Notes under the pieces: generated by a model
Databases searched by the model: none
What the model was told of the DNA's origin: nothing
The model's input: the letters and a program-made list of their open reading frames with translations, nothing else
Program-made: the position numbers and the translations under genes
Shown: piece after piece, positions 11,379-20,780 of the stretch
How positions within the stretch are numbered: position 1 is the stretch's first letter
Layout of the letters: each line of letters begins with the position of its first letter
Assembly: GCA_963854835.1 (NCBI GenBank)
Contig: OY978525.1
Coordinates: 96,665,888-96,729,887 of the forward strand
Reading direction: 5' to 3'
DNA length: 64,000 nucleotides
From: Megamerina dolium
Lineage: Eukaryota > Arthropoda > Insecta > Diptera > Megamerinidae

Positions 11379-14300
11379 TTATACTTCCCCTGGATATGGC
11401 GCAAGTCGCTCTAAGTGCACTACTTTAAACTTTGCTCTTTTATTCCAGGCCCGTTGAATACGATACACTACGTCATTTATCTTTGCTATAATCTCATATG
11501 GTCCTTCCCAATGAGTCTGTAGTTTAGGGGACAGGCCTTTCTTTCGTTGTGGATTATGAAGCATTACAAGCTCTCCTTCATAGAACCCTTTTGAATTTGC
11601 TTTCAAGTCATACCTGGCCTTCATCTTATCGCTTATCATCTGCGACCGCTCTCTGATGAACTGATGTACTTCATCCAACTGTTCCCGCTTTTCGCTAGTA
11701 TAATTACCTTCGGTAGATCTCGTTGGTGTTACAACTCCAAATTTTAAATCAGCTGGCAGTCTTAACTCGTTTCCAAAAATTGCCATTGCCGGTGTAGTAG
11801 CCGTCGTATCATGTTGTGCGCATCGATATGCCATGAGGAACATTGGTATATGTACATCCCAGTCTCTTTGGTATTTATCTACGACTTTTCTCAAATATTC
11901 CTCCAAGGTACGGTTAAATCGTTCTACCATGCCATCAGATTGTGGATGCAAAGGTGTTGTACGAGTTTTGTATATACCCAGCATACGGCATATCTCTTGG
12001 AATACAACTGATTCGAAATTTCGACCTTGGTCTGAGTGTAACTCCATCGGTACACCAAAACGAGTAACCCATTGGTTGACGAATACATCCGCAACTGTAC
12101 TAGCTTCCTGATTTGGAATGGGGTATACTTCAGGCCATTTACTGAAGTAATCTATAACCACCAGAACATACTTGTTTCCTGCGTTGCTTATTGGAAATGG
12201 CCCAGCTATGTCCATAGCAATTCGCTCAAATGGAGCACCCACGGTGTATTGGTGCATCTTACCTCGACTTTTCTTAGTGGGACCTTTGGCCATTGCACAT
12301 TGCTTACACTTCCTAATCCAATCAGCGACATGGTCATGACATCCAACCCAATAAAATCGTTTCTTTATTTTCTCGACGGTTTTGGTGATTCCCAAATGCC
12401 CTCCACTGGAGGCATTGTGATACTCAGCTATCACTTCATTTATTCTCGCCTTGGGTACCACTAGAAGATCATTAGTGATTTTTCCATCCTCACTTTCCCA
12501 TGCTCGGAATAAACATCCGTCTCGTAAGTGCAGGCTTTGCCACTGCGCCCAGTATGCCTTTGCTATTGGACTCTCATTAGCCATTTCTTGCCAATCTGGT
12601 CGTATGCCCTGCTCCTTGTATTCCATAATCTTTACGAGATCTGGGTCGTTCCGCTGATCTTCTTGCACTCGTTCGGTGGTCCATGACTCCTCCGGCAATA
12701 TATTCGTAAGTCGTACGTCGACAATGTGCTCCTTGCTTTCCACTCGAGAACAATGTTTACATTCCATTTTGCAAGGACGACGAGATAGAGCATCCGCGTT
12801 GCCGTGATGTCCTCCTTTACGATGTTCGATGGTAAAATCATAACTCTGCAGCCTTTCAATCCAGCGCGCCAATTGTCCTTCTGGGTTTTTAAATTGCAAT
12901 AACCACCTTAGCGCTGAGTGGTCAGTTCGTAGATGAAATGACTGACCGTACAAGTATTTATGGAAATACTTTACACATTCCAGTATTGCGAGCAACTCTC
13001 TTCGTGTGACACAGTAATTTCTTTCTGGCTTCGACAGGATTTTACTGTAGTATGCTATTACTTTTTCTTGCCCATCTATGATCTGAGAGAGCACACCACC
13101 TATTCCATAGCCACTCGCATCTGTGTCCAACACAAACTTTTGAACAGGTACTGGATACGCTAATATTGGTGCTGAACAGAGTTTTTCTTTCAGCTGTTCG
13201 AATGCTTTCTGTTGGTCCTCGCCCCACACAAATGGTTTGTTCTTTCTTGTCAACTCATGCAGACTGCTGGCGATGTTTGCAAATCCAGGAACAAATCGTC
13301 TATAGTAGGTGCATAAGCCTAGGAAGCTCCTTAGCTCGTGAAGATTCGACGGAATAGGCCATTCTTGAACTGCTACTACTTTCTCCTCGTCGGTATGTAC
13401 CCCTTCTGTTGTTACTTTATGACCAAGATATTTAACTTCTCGCCTGAAGAGTGAACACTTTTTCATATTCAGTTTAAGCCCTGCTGATTGTATACGCTCA
13501 AATACTTCTTTCAACTTTTCCAGGTGGTCGTTAAAATCTTTTCCCATCACAATAATGTCATCGAGGTACACCAAGCACGTTTTCCAGTGTAGTCCTCTGA
13601 GTACACGCTCCATCAAACGTTCAAAAGTAGCTGGCGCATTGCATAAGCCAAATGGCATAACTGTAAATTGCCATGGACCATCGCCAATACTGAAAGCTGT
13701 TTTCTCTTTGTCTTCCTTACCAAGTTCCACTTGCCAGTAGCCACTTTGCAAATCAAGAGTTGAGAACCACTTCGCACCAGATAGTGTGTCCAGAGTGTCA
13801 TCGATTCTTGGCAGTGGATAGCTGTCTTTTTTCGTAATATCATTTAGCTTTCTGTAATCCACACAGAATCGAGTACTTCCATCCTTCTTCTTTACCAGCA
13901 CAACTGGTGAACTCCATGGACTCGCTGATGGTTCAATAACACCTTGTTTCTGCATATCGGAAATCAGCTTAATGGCTTCGTCTCTTTTGGCCAATGGAAC
14001 TCGTCGTGGTGTTTGACGAATTGGTCTAGAATCACCGGTGTCAATGTGATGCTTCACGATGGTTGTTCGTCCTCCAGTTTTTCCATTTGAAGAAAAGATT
14101 GAACTGTACTTCTCCAATAGTTGTAAAGCCTTTTCTTTTTGCTGGTTGGTAAGCACGCCTGCCCATTCTTCCATCTGTGCTTTTATTTCCACTCTGACAG
14201 TTCCTGATCTTCCACTTTTTATCGACGAACCCTTTTCGCAGTCTACTATGGCAGTAACTTCCTGGCAATGACCAATCACCATTCCTTTCTTTACAACTGT

Positions 14301-14966
14301 AGATGTATTAGTTGGATTTAAAATTCGCACCGGTACTATTCCATTTTCTTTAGGTTCTACTAACGTCCTACCAAGTATGATGTTTTTATTCGTTATTTCT
14401 TTATCTGCTTCCACCAGCCACAACTTGCCTGTCCCATCATCCACATTCATCTGTGCCCATATCACCGCTTCTGATTTTGCTGGAACCTCTTGGCGTTGAC
14501 ATGCCAGTACTCGTTTGATGTTCCCACTACGCTTGTAACCGATGTTCAATGGTAGTTCGACATTTGCATAACGTAGTATCCGTTGATTCAGATCTAACGT
14601 AAATCCGTTGTCAATCATAAAATCAACACCAATTATTACGTCATCGATGATGTCGGCCACAATGAATTCATGTTCCCATGTGCAATTTCCAATAGATACT
14701 CGTTTCTTTATCTTGCCCAGAATTTGTGCATCCTCACCCGTTGCTGTACGCAATTTTATTCCCATTAAAGGCTCAAACCTCTTTACCAAATCGCTCTTGA
14801 TTATAGAATGTGATGCACCAGTGTCCAGGGTTAACATGAATTCCATATTGTCCAATTTTCCATCAATAGTCAAGCTGCTTGGCACACGCTGTAGTTGTGA
14901 AATGTGAATGATGGGGCAACCCACTGTTGGAGTCAGTTCACGCCCCGCTGAACTGACTCGATTTAG
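11379..14966 (-). CDS. pol: Pol polyprotein (protease-RT-RNase H-integrase)
   Basis: The frame is open from the frameshift heptamer to the stop at 11379, about 1195 residues. Numbering from the codon at 14924: aspartic protease with DTGAS near 34; reverse transcriptase with VDYRKLN and the catalytic YLDD near 452; RNase H with VLDTDAS near 598; integrase zinc finger (HHCC) near 835-885; integrase DDE residues in MDIAGPF near 903, HSDQGRNFE near 963 and MVERFNRTLEEYL near 996. The codon at 14924 is GTG and no ATG lies at the start, and pol is in the -1 frame relative to gag, so it is probably made as a Gag-Pol fusion by frameshifting. All catalytic motifs are intact and there is no internal stop, so the protein is probably functional. 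It would copy the element RNA inside the Gag particle and integrate the DNA. Confidence 0.95.
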   Translation of the reverse strand, partial: LNRVSSAGRELTPTVGCPIIHISQLQRVPSSLTIDGKLDNMEFMLTLDTGASHSIIKSDLVKRFEPLMGIKLRTATGEDAQILGKIKKRVSIGNCTWEHEFIVADIIDDVIIGVDFMIDNGFTLDLNQRILRYANVELPLNIGYKRSGNIKRVLACQRQEVPAKSEAVIWAQMNVDDGTGKLWLVEADKEITNKNIILGRTLVEPKENGIVPVRILNPTNTSTVVKKGMVIGHCQEVTAIVDCEKGSSIKSGRSGTVRVEIKAQMEEWAGVLTNQQKEKALQLLEKYSSIFSSNGKTGGRTTIVKHHIDTGDSRPIRQTPRRVPLAKRDEAIKLISDMQKQGVIEPSASPWSSPVVLVKKKDGSTRFCVDYRKLNDITKKDSYPLPRIDDTLDTLSGAKWFSTLDLQSGYWQVELGKEDKEKTAFSIGDGPWQFTVMPFGLCNAPATFERLMERVLRGLHWKTCLVYLDDIIVMGKDFNDHLEKLKEVFERIQSAGLKLNMKKCSLFRREVKYLGHKVTTEGVHTDEEKVVAVQEWPIPSNLHELRSFLGLCTYYRRFVPGFANIASSLHELTRKNKPFVWGEDQQKAFEQLKEKLCSAPILAYPVPVQKFVLDTDASGYGIGGVLSQIIDGQEKVIAYYSKILSKPERNYCVTRRELLAILECVKYFHKYLYGQSFHLRTDHSALRWLLQFKNPEGQLARWIERLQSYDFTIEHRKGGHHGNADALSRRPCKMECKHCSRVESKEHIVDVRLTNILPEESWTTERVQEDQRNDPDLVKIMEYKEQGIRPDWQEMANESPIAKAYWAQWQSLHLRDGCLFRAWESEDGKITNDLLVVPKARINEVIAEYHNASSGGHLGITKTVEKIKKRFYWVGCHDHVADWIRKCKQCAMAKGPTKKSRGKMHQYTVGAPFERIAMDIAGPFPISNAGNKYVLVVIDYFSKWPEVYPIPNQEASTVADVFVNQWVTRFGVPMELHSDQGRNFESVVFQEICRMLGIYKTRTTPLHPQSDGMVERFNRTLEEYLRKVVDKYQRDWDVHIPMFLMAYRCAQHDTTATTPAMAIFGNELRLPADLKFGVVTPTRSTEGNYTSEKREQLDEVHQFIRERSQMISDKMKARYDLKANSKGFYEGELVMLHNPQRKKGLSPKLQTHWEGPYEIIAKINDVVYRIQRAWNKRAKFKVVHLERLAPYPGEV

Positions 14967-14972
14967 TTTAAC
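14930..14972 (-). promoter_or_regulatory. -1 ribosomal frameshift signal between gag and pol
   Basis: On the - strand the last gag codons read TCG TTA AAC TAA. The heptamer G TTA AAC (14972-14966) fits the X XXY YYZ-like slippery pattern; GUUAAAC is used by some arteriviruses. After a 6-nt spacer holding the gag stop (14965-14960) comes a perfect 11-bp hairpin: GAGTCAGTTCA (14959-14949), an 8-nt loop GCGGGGCG (14948-14941), and TGAACTGACTC (14940-14930). Slipping back one base enters exactly the open pol frame. Heptamer, spacer, stem and frame all agree, which chance would rarely give. Confidence 0.85.
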
Positions 14973-16354
14973 GATGGATTTGTGTTAGTGGAGCGATCAC
15001 TATCCACCTTATTCTCCTTCTTTTGTCTTCCTGGAGAACTCGATCTTGATCGCTTTCGTCGTAGACGGCAGTCACGCGCCATGTGTCCTGGTTTGTCACA
15101 AATGAAGCACTTACCAGTAAATTTGTTTTCGCGTCGACCTGTTGTTCTTCCTTCAGGCTGCACTACAGATTTGAATGCCTGACACACTGCTTCAACCAGA
15201 TCTGCTGTTTCTGTTTCTAGTTGGCGTACCCGTCGCATTGGTCGACACATCAAACTGGCAGCTTCAAACGTCAATGCGCTACTGACTGTTTCGGCATAAG
15301 TATTCCTGGGTGACATGACTAGGGCACGCTTTGTCTCTCCATCACGTATGCCATCTATGAATGCCTCTATTTTTATTTTTTCGACGAACTCTTCCGAATT
15401 ACCGGAGAACGCTAGATGACATAAGCGCTCAATATCGGAAGCGAATTCCTGAAGACTCTCATTACTCCGTTGTACTCGCGATCTCAATTCCACTCGATGT
15501 AATTGACTCTTGTATTCATTTCCATATTTTCGCTGGAGTGTGTCCATCAGTGACTGATAGCTACCACGATCTTTCTCTGGAATCATCTGTAACACCTCGG
15601 AAGCATTACCTTTTAATGCGACTATTAAAGCAGCAGTCTTGTCGCTATCATCCCATTGATTCTTCGAAGCTGTTGTCTCGAATTGAAGCTTGAAGATATT
15701 GAATGGCGTGCTTCCGTCAAATGTTGGTGACTTTAGTTTGATTGTACTTGAATCTCTAATCACTGATGTGGCTGGTCCATTTATTTTTAGTTGATTGAGT
15801 TCGTTCTGTAATTTCTCGAACTTATCTTCCCAGTCGTCGACATGTTCCTTCAGCTTATCATCCAACTCATCCACGTGTTCTTTCAGCTCTGTGACTTTGT
15901 CATTAATAGCTCCGGAAATTTCCTGAAATCTAAGTTCAATTCCTTTTTGTAGATTTTCGATGACGTGTTCTTGGCGAGCCGAATGTTCTTGAATTTCCAT
16001 ACGCAAATCACTAATAACGCCCTCTTGGCGAGACGAACCTTCTTGAATTTCCATACGCAATTCACTAATAACGCCCTCTTGTCGAGACGAACTTTCTTGT
16101 AACTGTTGCATCATGGTTTTCATGAAATCCATAAGTTGACCACTCGAATCTATTTTGCTCTCTTCCTCAGCGTGCACAACTGCTTGTATATCGGCTTCCT
16201 CGAAGAACTCATGTTCTTCTACATTAATTCCCTTAGCCTCCATAGCTTGCATCAGCCTCACCAGCAGTTCTGCCTTTGCACCTGATGACGATAGATTCAT
16301 CTCTACCAACAGCTTTTTAAGCTGGTCCACTTTTAGTTGGTCAATTTTCACCAT
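14963..16354 (-). CDS. gag: Gag with SAP domain and CCHC zinc knuckle
   Basis: A 463-residue structural protein of the retrotransposon particle. Residues about 5-39 look like a SAP motif (DQLKKLLVEMNLSSSGAKAE), a DNA-binding fold unusual in Gag. Residues about 85-200 are a coiled coil containing roughly three copies of an 18-residue repeat (RQEGVISELRMEIQEGSS type). The retrotransposon gag core follows, about 205-340. A nucleocapsid-type knuckle CFICDKPGHMARDC is near 415-428, followed by a basic RS-rich tail. The start ATG is the first after the primer site. The stop overlaps the frameshift signal to pol. Intact. Confidence 0.92.
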   Translation of the reverse strand: MVKIDQLKVDQLKKLLVEMNLSSSGAKAELLVRLMQAMEAKGINVEEHEFFEEADIQAVVHAEEESKIDSSGQLMDFMKTMMQQLQESSSRQEGVISELRMEIQEGSSRQEGVISDLRMEIQEHSARQEHVIENLQKGIELRFQEISGAINDKVTELKEHVDELDDKLKEHVDDWEDKFEKLQNELNQLKINGPATSVIRDSSTIKLKSPTFDGSTPFNIFKLQFETTASKNQWDDSDKTAALIVALKGNASEVLQMIPEKDRGSYQSLMDTLQRKYGNEYKSQLHRVELRSRVQRSNESLQEFASDIERLCHLAFSGNSEEFVEKIKIEAFIDGIRDGETKRALVMSPRNTYAETVSSALTFEAASLMCRPMRRVRQLETETADLVEAVCQAFKSVVQPEGRTTGRRENKFTGKCFICDKPGHMARDCRLRRKRSRSSSPGRQKKENKVDSDRSTNTNPSLN

Positions 16355-16363
16355 CTTTACAGA

Positions 16364-16381
16364 ATCCCACTTCTGACACCA
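16364..16381 (-). other. Primer binding site for tRNA-Leu
   Basis: Two bases after the 5' LTR the - strand reads tggtgtcagaagtgggat. The + strand reads gaatcccacttctgacacca (16362-16381), which looks like the 3' end of a tRNA-Leu with its CCA. Confidence 0.8.
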
Positions 16382-16383
16382 AT

Positions 16384-16820
16384 TGTTACGTTTTTATTCT
16401 GTGAACGTTTAATTCTATTTGAATTACCTTGTTCGATCACTGGATTCTGTTAATGATAACTGCAACACTTATTTTATACAACTATATACAGCAACAATTT
16501 ATTTAATAATCTCTATTTACAATCAACACTGTTTACAATCAACTATTTACTATAACACTTAAATGTACTAGCAGCTTTTGCCTCTGTATCAATGTTTTCG
16601 CAATCACGTTCGGAATTAGATTGATTTCACTGCTCAACACTGGCTCTATTTATACTCTGTTGGCAACACCCCAGAATCTTCCTTTATCGAGATTCTTCTC
16701 TTCCTTTCTCGTTGGCTTGTTCTGGTTATCGCTTATTTCTTTTTGTTGACATTCGTTTCGATGCTGCCAATAGTGTCAGTCACAATAGTGATGAGTAATC
16801 AACTATCGATACTCGTTACA
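16384..16820 (-). repeat. 5' LTR of the gypsy element
   Basis: 437 bp, virtually identical to the 3' LTR. It holds the promoter (tataaatag) for the genomic RNA. ATAT at 16821-16824 is the right target duplication. Confidence 0.93.
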
Positions 16821-17289
16821 ATATTTACAATAATTTGACGTGTTGTTGAAATTTCCAAGCACATTCCAGTAGTATTTATATTCACAATAGTGCTGTTTTT
16901 TTACTTTCCAACACTATAACTCAGGTCGATTAAAATATAAGCCAGTTCAATTGAACTCGGTTAAAATAGACGATGTCGCTTATTTTTGTTGTTGCTTTGC
17001 ATGCAGTTCGGCAAATAAGTCACTGTTCTTTTGCAACTCGCGTGCAAAAGTATGCGGCTATTATAATAAAATATTTATACAATTAATGTAAATAAAATAC
17101 CTTATATTTTAATAATAAACTATATAACAACAATAATAATTATTTAGCCAAATAAAGCCATTTTGTATACATACAATCACACATCCATACATACATTTAT
17201 TTTCTAAACTATGACGATAATGACCCGAATGTTAAAAATAGATAACTTTTCACAGAATAATGCAAACTTTTTCAAGCACCCAATATATA

Positions 17290-18967
17290 CAGTATGTCAA
17301 GAATAAGTTTACACATTGAAACAAAATTCAAATTTTCAACTTCCTTAGCCAAAAACATGAACTTTTATTTCCATATACACATTTTTTTTTATTAGTTACA
17401 GATATTTACAGTATTTATAAAAGATTCATGAAAAAAAATTCCAAGTTCTACGCAAAAGAAAAGAAAAATACAACAAAAAGAAATTTTACTCAATTTTACA
17501 AGTGTCAAGAAACTCTTTTCACAACTATTTTTTTAATTCCTTTATGCAACACTTCAACGATTAACGGTACATTTACAGTTATCTATTTGCGTAAACGCGT
17601 TGCAGTGACCCGTTCCTATGATTTTGTTTGTTATTTTGTGATTAATTTTTCCACATTTTCCATATTTCCACATCATCTGTTTAAATATTGTGTTTTTAAA
17701 ATGCCACGCAAAAGATTATCGGCTGAAGTGGTTCAGCTTATATACTACAATCGCCAATTGGGAGAAAATGTGGAGAAGTTATCAGAAATGTTCTCTGTAA
17801 CACGTAAGACAATTTTTAATGTTTTAAATCTTTCTGAAAATGAGGGTAGATTGAATCCAATGTGTGGAGGTGGCCCAAAGCTTAAAATTACTGATCGGGC
17901 AGAGCGCTTAATGATGAGGGAACTGCACAAAAATCCACAAATTTCGACCACATTGCTTGCGGAGAAACTCAAGGAAGAGTGTGGTATAGTGGTTTCCCAT
18001 GAAACTGTACGACAGGCGATACTGAGAAACAAATACTCATCAAGAGTTGCTCGTAGAAGCCGCTGCTATCAACACAAAATATTGAAAGACGTTTCTCCTT
18101 CGCCTCAAGGCTCATTTCTCAACCTGATGAATATTGGGACGACGTAATATTCTGTGACGAAACAAAAATGATGTATTACAACGATGGACCGACCAGAGTG
18201 TGGCGCAAGGCATTAACAGCTTTAGAAAATCGACACATAATTCCTACTGTTAAATTTGGAAAAATGTTCATTATGATTTGGGGATGTATCTCAAGCAGAG
18301 GAGTAAGAGAATTGGCTTTTATAGAGTCAACCATGGACGGACAACATTATTTAGGCATTTTGAAGCAAACCGCATTTCAATTTTATCAAGATAATGACAC
18401 AAAGCATAAGGCGAGTAGGGTGCGACTGTGGCTTCTTTATAACTACGGTAAAGTTATGGATACACCAGCCCAAAGTCCAGACCTTAACCCTATTGAAAAT
18501 CTGTGGGTCTACTTAGAGAAAAAAGTGGCTAAAAGGCAGCCTAAAAACCGTACAGCACTTAAAACTGCTATATTGGAAGAGTGGCAAAATATACCGAGCA
18601 ATTATGGCCTAAAAAAGTTGGTTTATTTTATGAATAAACGGCTACAATCCGTGATAGATGCTAAAGGTGGCCATACTAAATACTAAATATTTTACTTGAT
18701 CAAATTTTAACTAATAAATATTATTATTATTATATTTGTGAAAAGAGCTTCTTGACACTTATAAAATTGAGTAAAATTTCTTTTTGTTGTATTTTTCTTT
18801 TCTTTTGCGTAGAACTTGCACTTTTTTTCATGAATGTTTTATAAATACTGTAAATATCTGTAACTACTAAAAAAAATTTGTATATGGAAATAAATGTTAA
18901 TATTTTTGGCTAAGAAAGTTGAAAATTTGAATTTTTTTCAATGTGTAAACTCATTCTTGACATACTG
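17290..18967 (+). mobile_element. Tc1-like element with long inverted ends
   Basis: 1678 bp between TA duplications (17288-17289, 18968-18969). The ends begin cagtatgtcaagaataag and finish ttcttgacatactg. Inverted repeats run about 235 bp (17290-17526 and 18735-18967). Size and long arms resemble the S elements of Drosophila. The transposase is broken, so it is nonautonomous now. It is the first of four Tc1/mariner elements in a row, all in + orientation. Confidence 0.88.
17701..18686 (+). pseudogene. Broken Tc1-like transposase (DD34E type)
   Basis: The start MPRKRLSAEVVQLIYY leads two helix-turn-helix units (paired-like DNA-binding domain). The frame breaks by a one-base indel near 18055. 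Downstream, in the shifted frame, come the catalytic aspartate of FCDETK, then WRKA, FYQDND and the glutamate of NPIENLW. About a dozen residues appear to be missing just before FYQDND compared with the related transposases at 19375 and 57477. With a frameshift and a deletion the protein is inactive. Confidence 0.85.
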
Positions 18968-18969
18968 TA

Positions 18970-19003
18970 TATGTATATGTATATGTATATATATATATAT
19001 ATA
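18970..19003. repeat. (TA)n/(TATG)n microsatellite between transposons
   Basis: Simple TA-rich repeat separating the first and second Tc1/mariner elements; it supplies TA insertion targets. Confidence 0.9.
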
Positions 19004-20654
19004 CAGTGGCTCACAGCTTATTTCGTACAGTGTATATATTTTTATGTACATGGCTGTAACATCGAAACTAAAAAACTTATCGATAAGTTTTGAATGTAGA
19101 TGTCTGTGTATGTGTTTAGTAAACCTAATAAGAAAACGGGGAACCCCAAAAATTTTTCTTTTTGTTATGCAAGAGAGAAAAACTATTGATCAGCTGATTT
19201 TCAGCTCAAATTTTATTTCGTACACAAACTTCAATGTAGGTAAGTTTCATTCTGCCGCGCAGTTACAAAGTTTTTTTGAATTGTATGAGTTTTTGGACCT
19301 TTTTAACTATTATAACAATTTTTATTATTATTATTTTAAATAGTTAAAGTGCTGTAAATTAAACATTTAGCGTTATGGGTCGTCGTACAACGATGGAACA
19401 GCGTAAACTGGTAATTAACCATTTTAGGAAAGGTCAGAGTGTGCGAAAAATTGCTGAAATGACAAATTTAAGTGCCTCAACTGTCCAATACATCATTCAA
19501 CGCTTCGTTCGCGAAAATCGGTTGGAGAACAAGGGCAGAGAAGCACCTAATAAGATTTTCAACGCTTCAGACGAGCGTTATATTGTACGAAAAATTAAGA
19601 AAAATCCAAAGTTATCCGCTCCGAAGTTGGCTGCAGAGGTTCAGCGTGAAATAGGAAAATCATCCAGTGCTGAAACTGTCCGACGTGTGCTGCGCAATCA
19701 TGACTTGAACGGTCGAGTAGCCCGAAAGAAACCATTCATTTCGAAAATGAATATACAACGCCGACTTGACTTCGCCAAAGAGCATATTATTAATACTCTT
19801 GCGTTCTGGAATACCGTTATTTTCGCGGATGAGTCTAAGTATAATATTTTTGGCTCGGACGGAATGTCATATGTTTGGCGTAAAGCGAATACCGAGCTAA
19901 ACAAGGAGAACCTTAAGCCCACAGTGAAGCATGGTGGCGGTAGCGTGATGGTTTGGGCCTGTATGTCAGCAGCCGGAGTAGGTGAATTGGTTTTTATTGA
20001 GGAAACAATGGACAAAATGAAGTACCTCGAGATTCTGAAAAACAATTTACTTCAAAGTGCAGACAAACTGGGTTTGCGGGAAGAATTTCGGTACTACCAA
20101 GATAATGACCCAAAACATAAATCTGGGATTGTGCAATCTTGGCTTATTTGGAACTGCCCACACTTGATGTCTCCACCACCACAGTCACCTGACATGAATG
20201 TGATTGAAAATCTTTGGTCTATTTTGGACAATAAAATAAGAACACACAAGATTTCTAATAAGCAAGACCTAAAGAAGGTACTGATGGAAGAATGGAAAAA
20301 AATCACACCAGACATCACTCAAAAATTGGTGGATTCAATGCCAAATAGACTCCAGGCTGTCATTAACGCTAAGGGATGTCAACTAAATATTAAAATCAAC
20401 TTACTTTGTTTTTAGTTTGAACTTAAAGAGACTGTACGAAATAAGCTGTGACATGAATTTTCCTATTTTTTTCTTATTTTATTTTTTTATAGTGTCAAAC
20501 ACTAAAATTTTGAAAAAGTAAATTTTGGAAAATAAAAAACAAACCTTCCTTTCTAAAATGGCATTTATATTTTGTTCAAATTTTTGCTATATTAGGAATT
20601 ACGACTGCAGCAATTTTTAAACTGTCACTGTACGAAATAAGCTGGGAGCCACTG
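19004..20654 (+). mobile_element. Tc1-like IR/DR element, copy 1
   Basis: 1651 bp with TA on both sides. The outer ends read cagtggctcacagcttattt and, inverted, aaataagctgggagccactg. The motif cttatttcgtaca recurs near 19211-19224 and inverted near 20430-20450 and 20626-20645, so each end carries an outer and an inner transposase-binding repeat, the IR/DR layout of Sleeping Beauty and some Bari elements. A nearly identical copy is at 41400-43051. Both encode intact transposases. Confidence 0.9.
19375..20415 (+). CDS. Tc1-like transposase, intact, copy 1
   Basis: 346 residues, the usual length for the family. Residues 1-115 form two helix-turn-helix units that would bind the terminal repeats. 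A basic stretch (GRVARKKPF) follows. The catalytic triad is D152 (FADES), D243 (YQDND) and E278 (NVIENLW); 34 residues separate the second D and the E, giving DD34E. The glycine-rich box HGGGSVMVW is present. It would cut and paste the element at TA sites. It differs from the copy at 41771 at six residues. The upstream open frame ending at 19343 is part of the noncoding 5' arm. Confidence 0.93.
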   Translation: MGRRTTMEQRKLVINHFRKGQSVRKIAEMTNLSASTVQYIIQRFVRENRLENKGREAPNKIFNASDERYIVRKIKKNPKLSAPKLAAEVQREIGKSSSAETVRRVLRNHDLNGRVARKKPFISKMNIQRRLDFAKEHIINTLAFWNTVIFADESKYNIFGSDGMSYVWRKANTELNKENLKPTVKHGGGSVMVWACMSAAGVGELVFIEETMDKMKYLEILKNNLLQSADKLGLREEFRYYQDNDPKHKSGIVQSWLIWNCPHLMSPPPQSPDMNVIENLWSILDNKIRTHKISNKQDLKKVLMEEWKKITPDITQKLVDSMPNRLQAVINAKGCQLNIKINLLCF

Positions 20655-20685
<31 letters not shown>

Positions 20686-20712
20686 GTATATATATATATG
20701 TATATATATATG

Positions 20713-20780
<68 letters not shown>
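20655..20780. repeat. (TA)n microsatellite
   Basis: Long alternating TA tract with TATG interruptions between two transposons. Open frames of repeated Tyr/Ile across it are artefacts. Confidence 0.95.

Larger units (their letters stand above)
10904..16820 (-). mobile_element. Complete Ty3/gypsy LTR retrotransposon
   Basis: A 5917-bp element on the - strand in the order 5' LTR (16384-16820), tRNA-Leu primer site, gag, frameshift signal, pol, polypurine tract, 3' LTR (10904-11340). The two LTRs are 437 bp each and differ at only two positions that I can see, so insertion is recent. ATAT at 10900-10903 and 16821-16824 is the target duplication. Pol order is protease, RT, RNase H, integrase, the Ty3/gypsy (Metaviridae) order. 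There is no env frame. Leu-tRNA priming resembles mdg3/micropia-type elements, but the clade is an inference. Both reading frames are open, so it may still be active. Confidence 0.95.
10660..17058. mobile_element. MITE family A copy split by the gypsy insertion
   Basis: The MITE occupies 10660-10903 and 16825-17058. Together these total 478 bp, close to the 474 bp of the uninterrupted copy, and run in the opposite orientation to it. The ends are gctgcattcttttgtaatcg and gcaaaagtatgcggc. The gypsy element with its ATAT duplication lies between, so the MITE is older. Confidence 0.85.

Noticed and set aside
11811..14907. Several + strand open frames of 60-130 residues
   Set aside because: They are antisense shadows of the retrotransposon pol gene.
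14922..14924. GTG at 14924 as the start of pol
   Set aside because: Eukaryotic initiation at GTG without context is unlikely, the frame is open upstream, and the frameshift signal explains pol expression.
18894..19343. 149-residue open frame before the Tc1-like transposase, also present at 41353-41739
   Set aside because: It lies in the 5' inverted arm of the transposon, is low-complexity (Tyr/Phe/Leu-rich), and is conserved only because the two copies are nearly identical.
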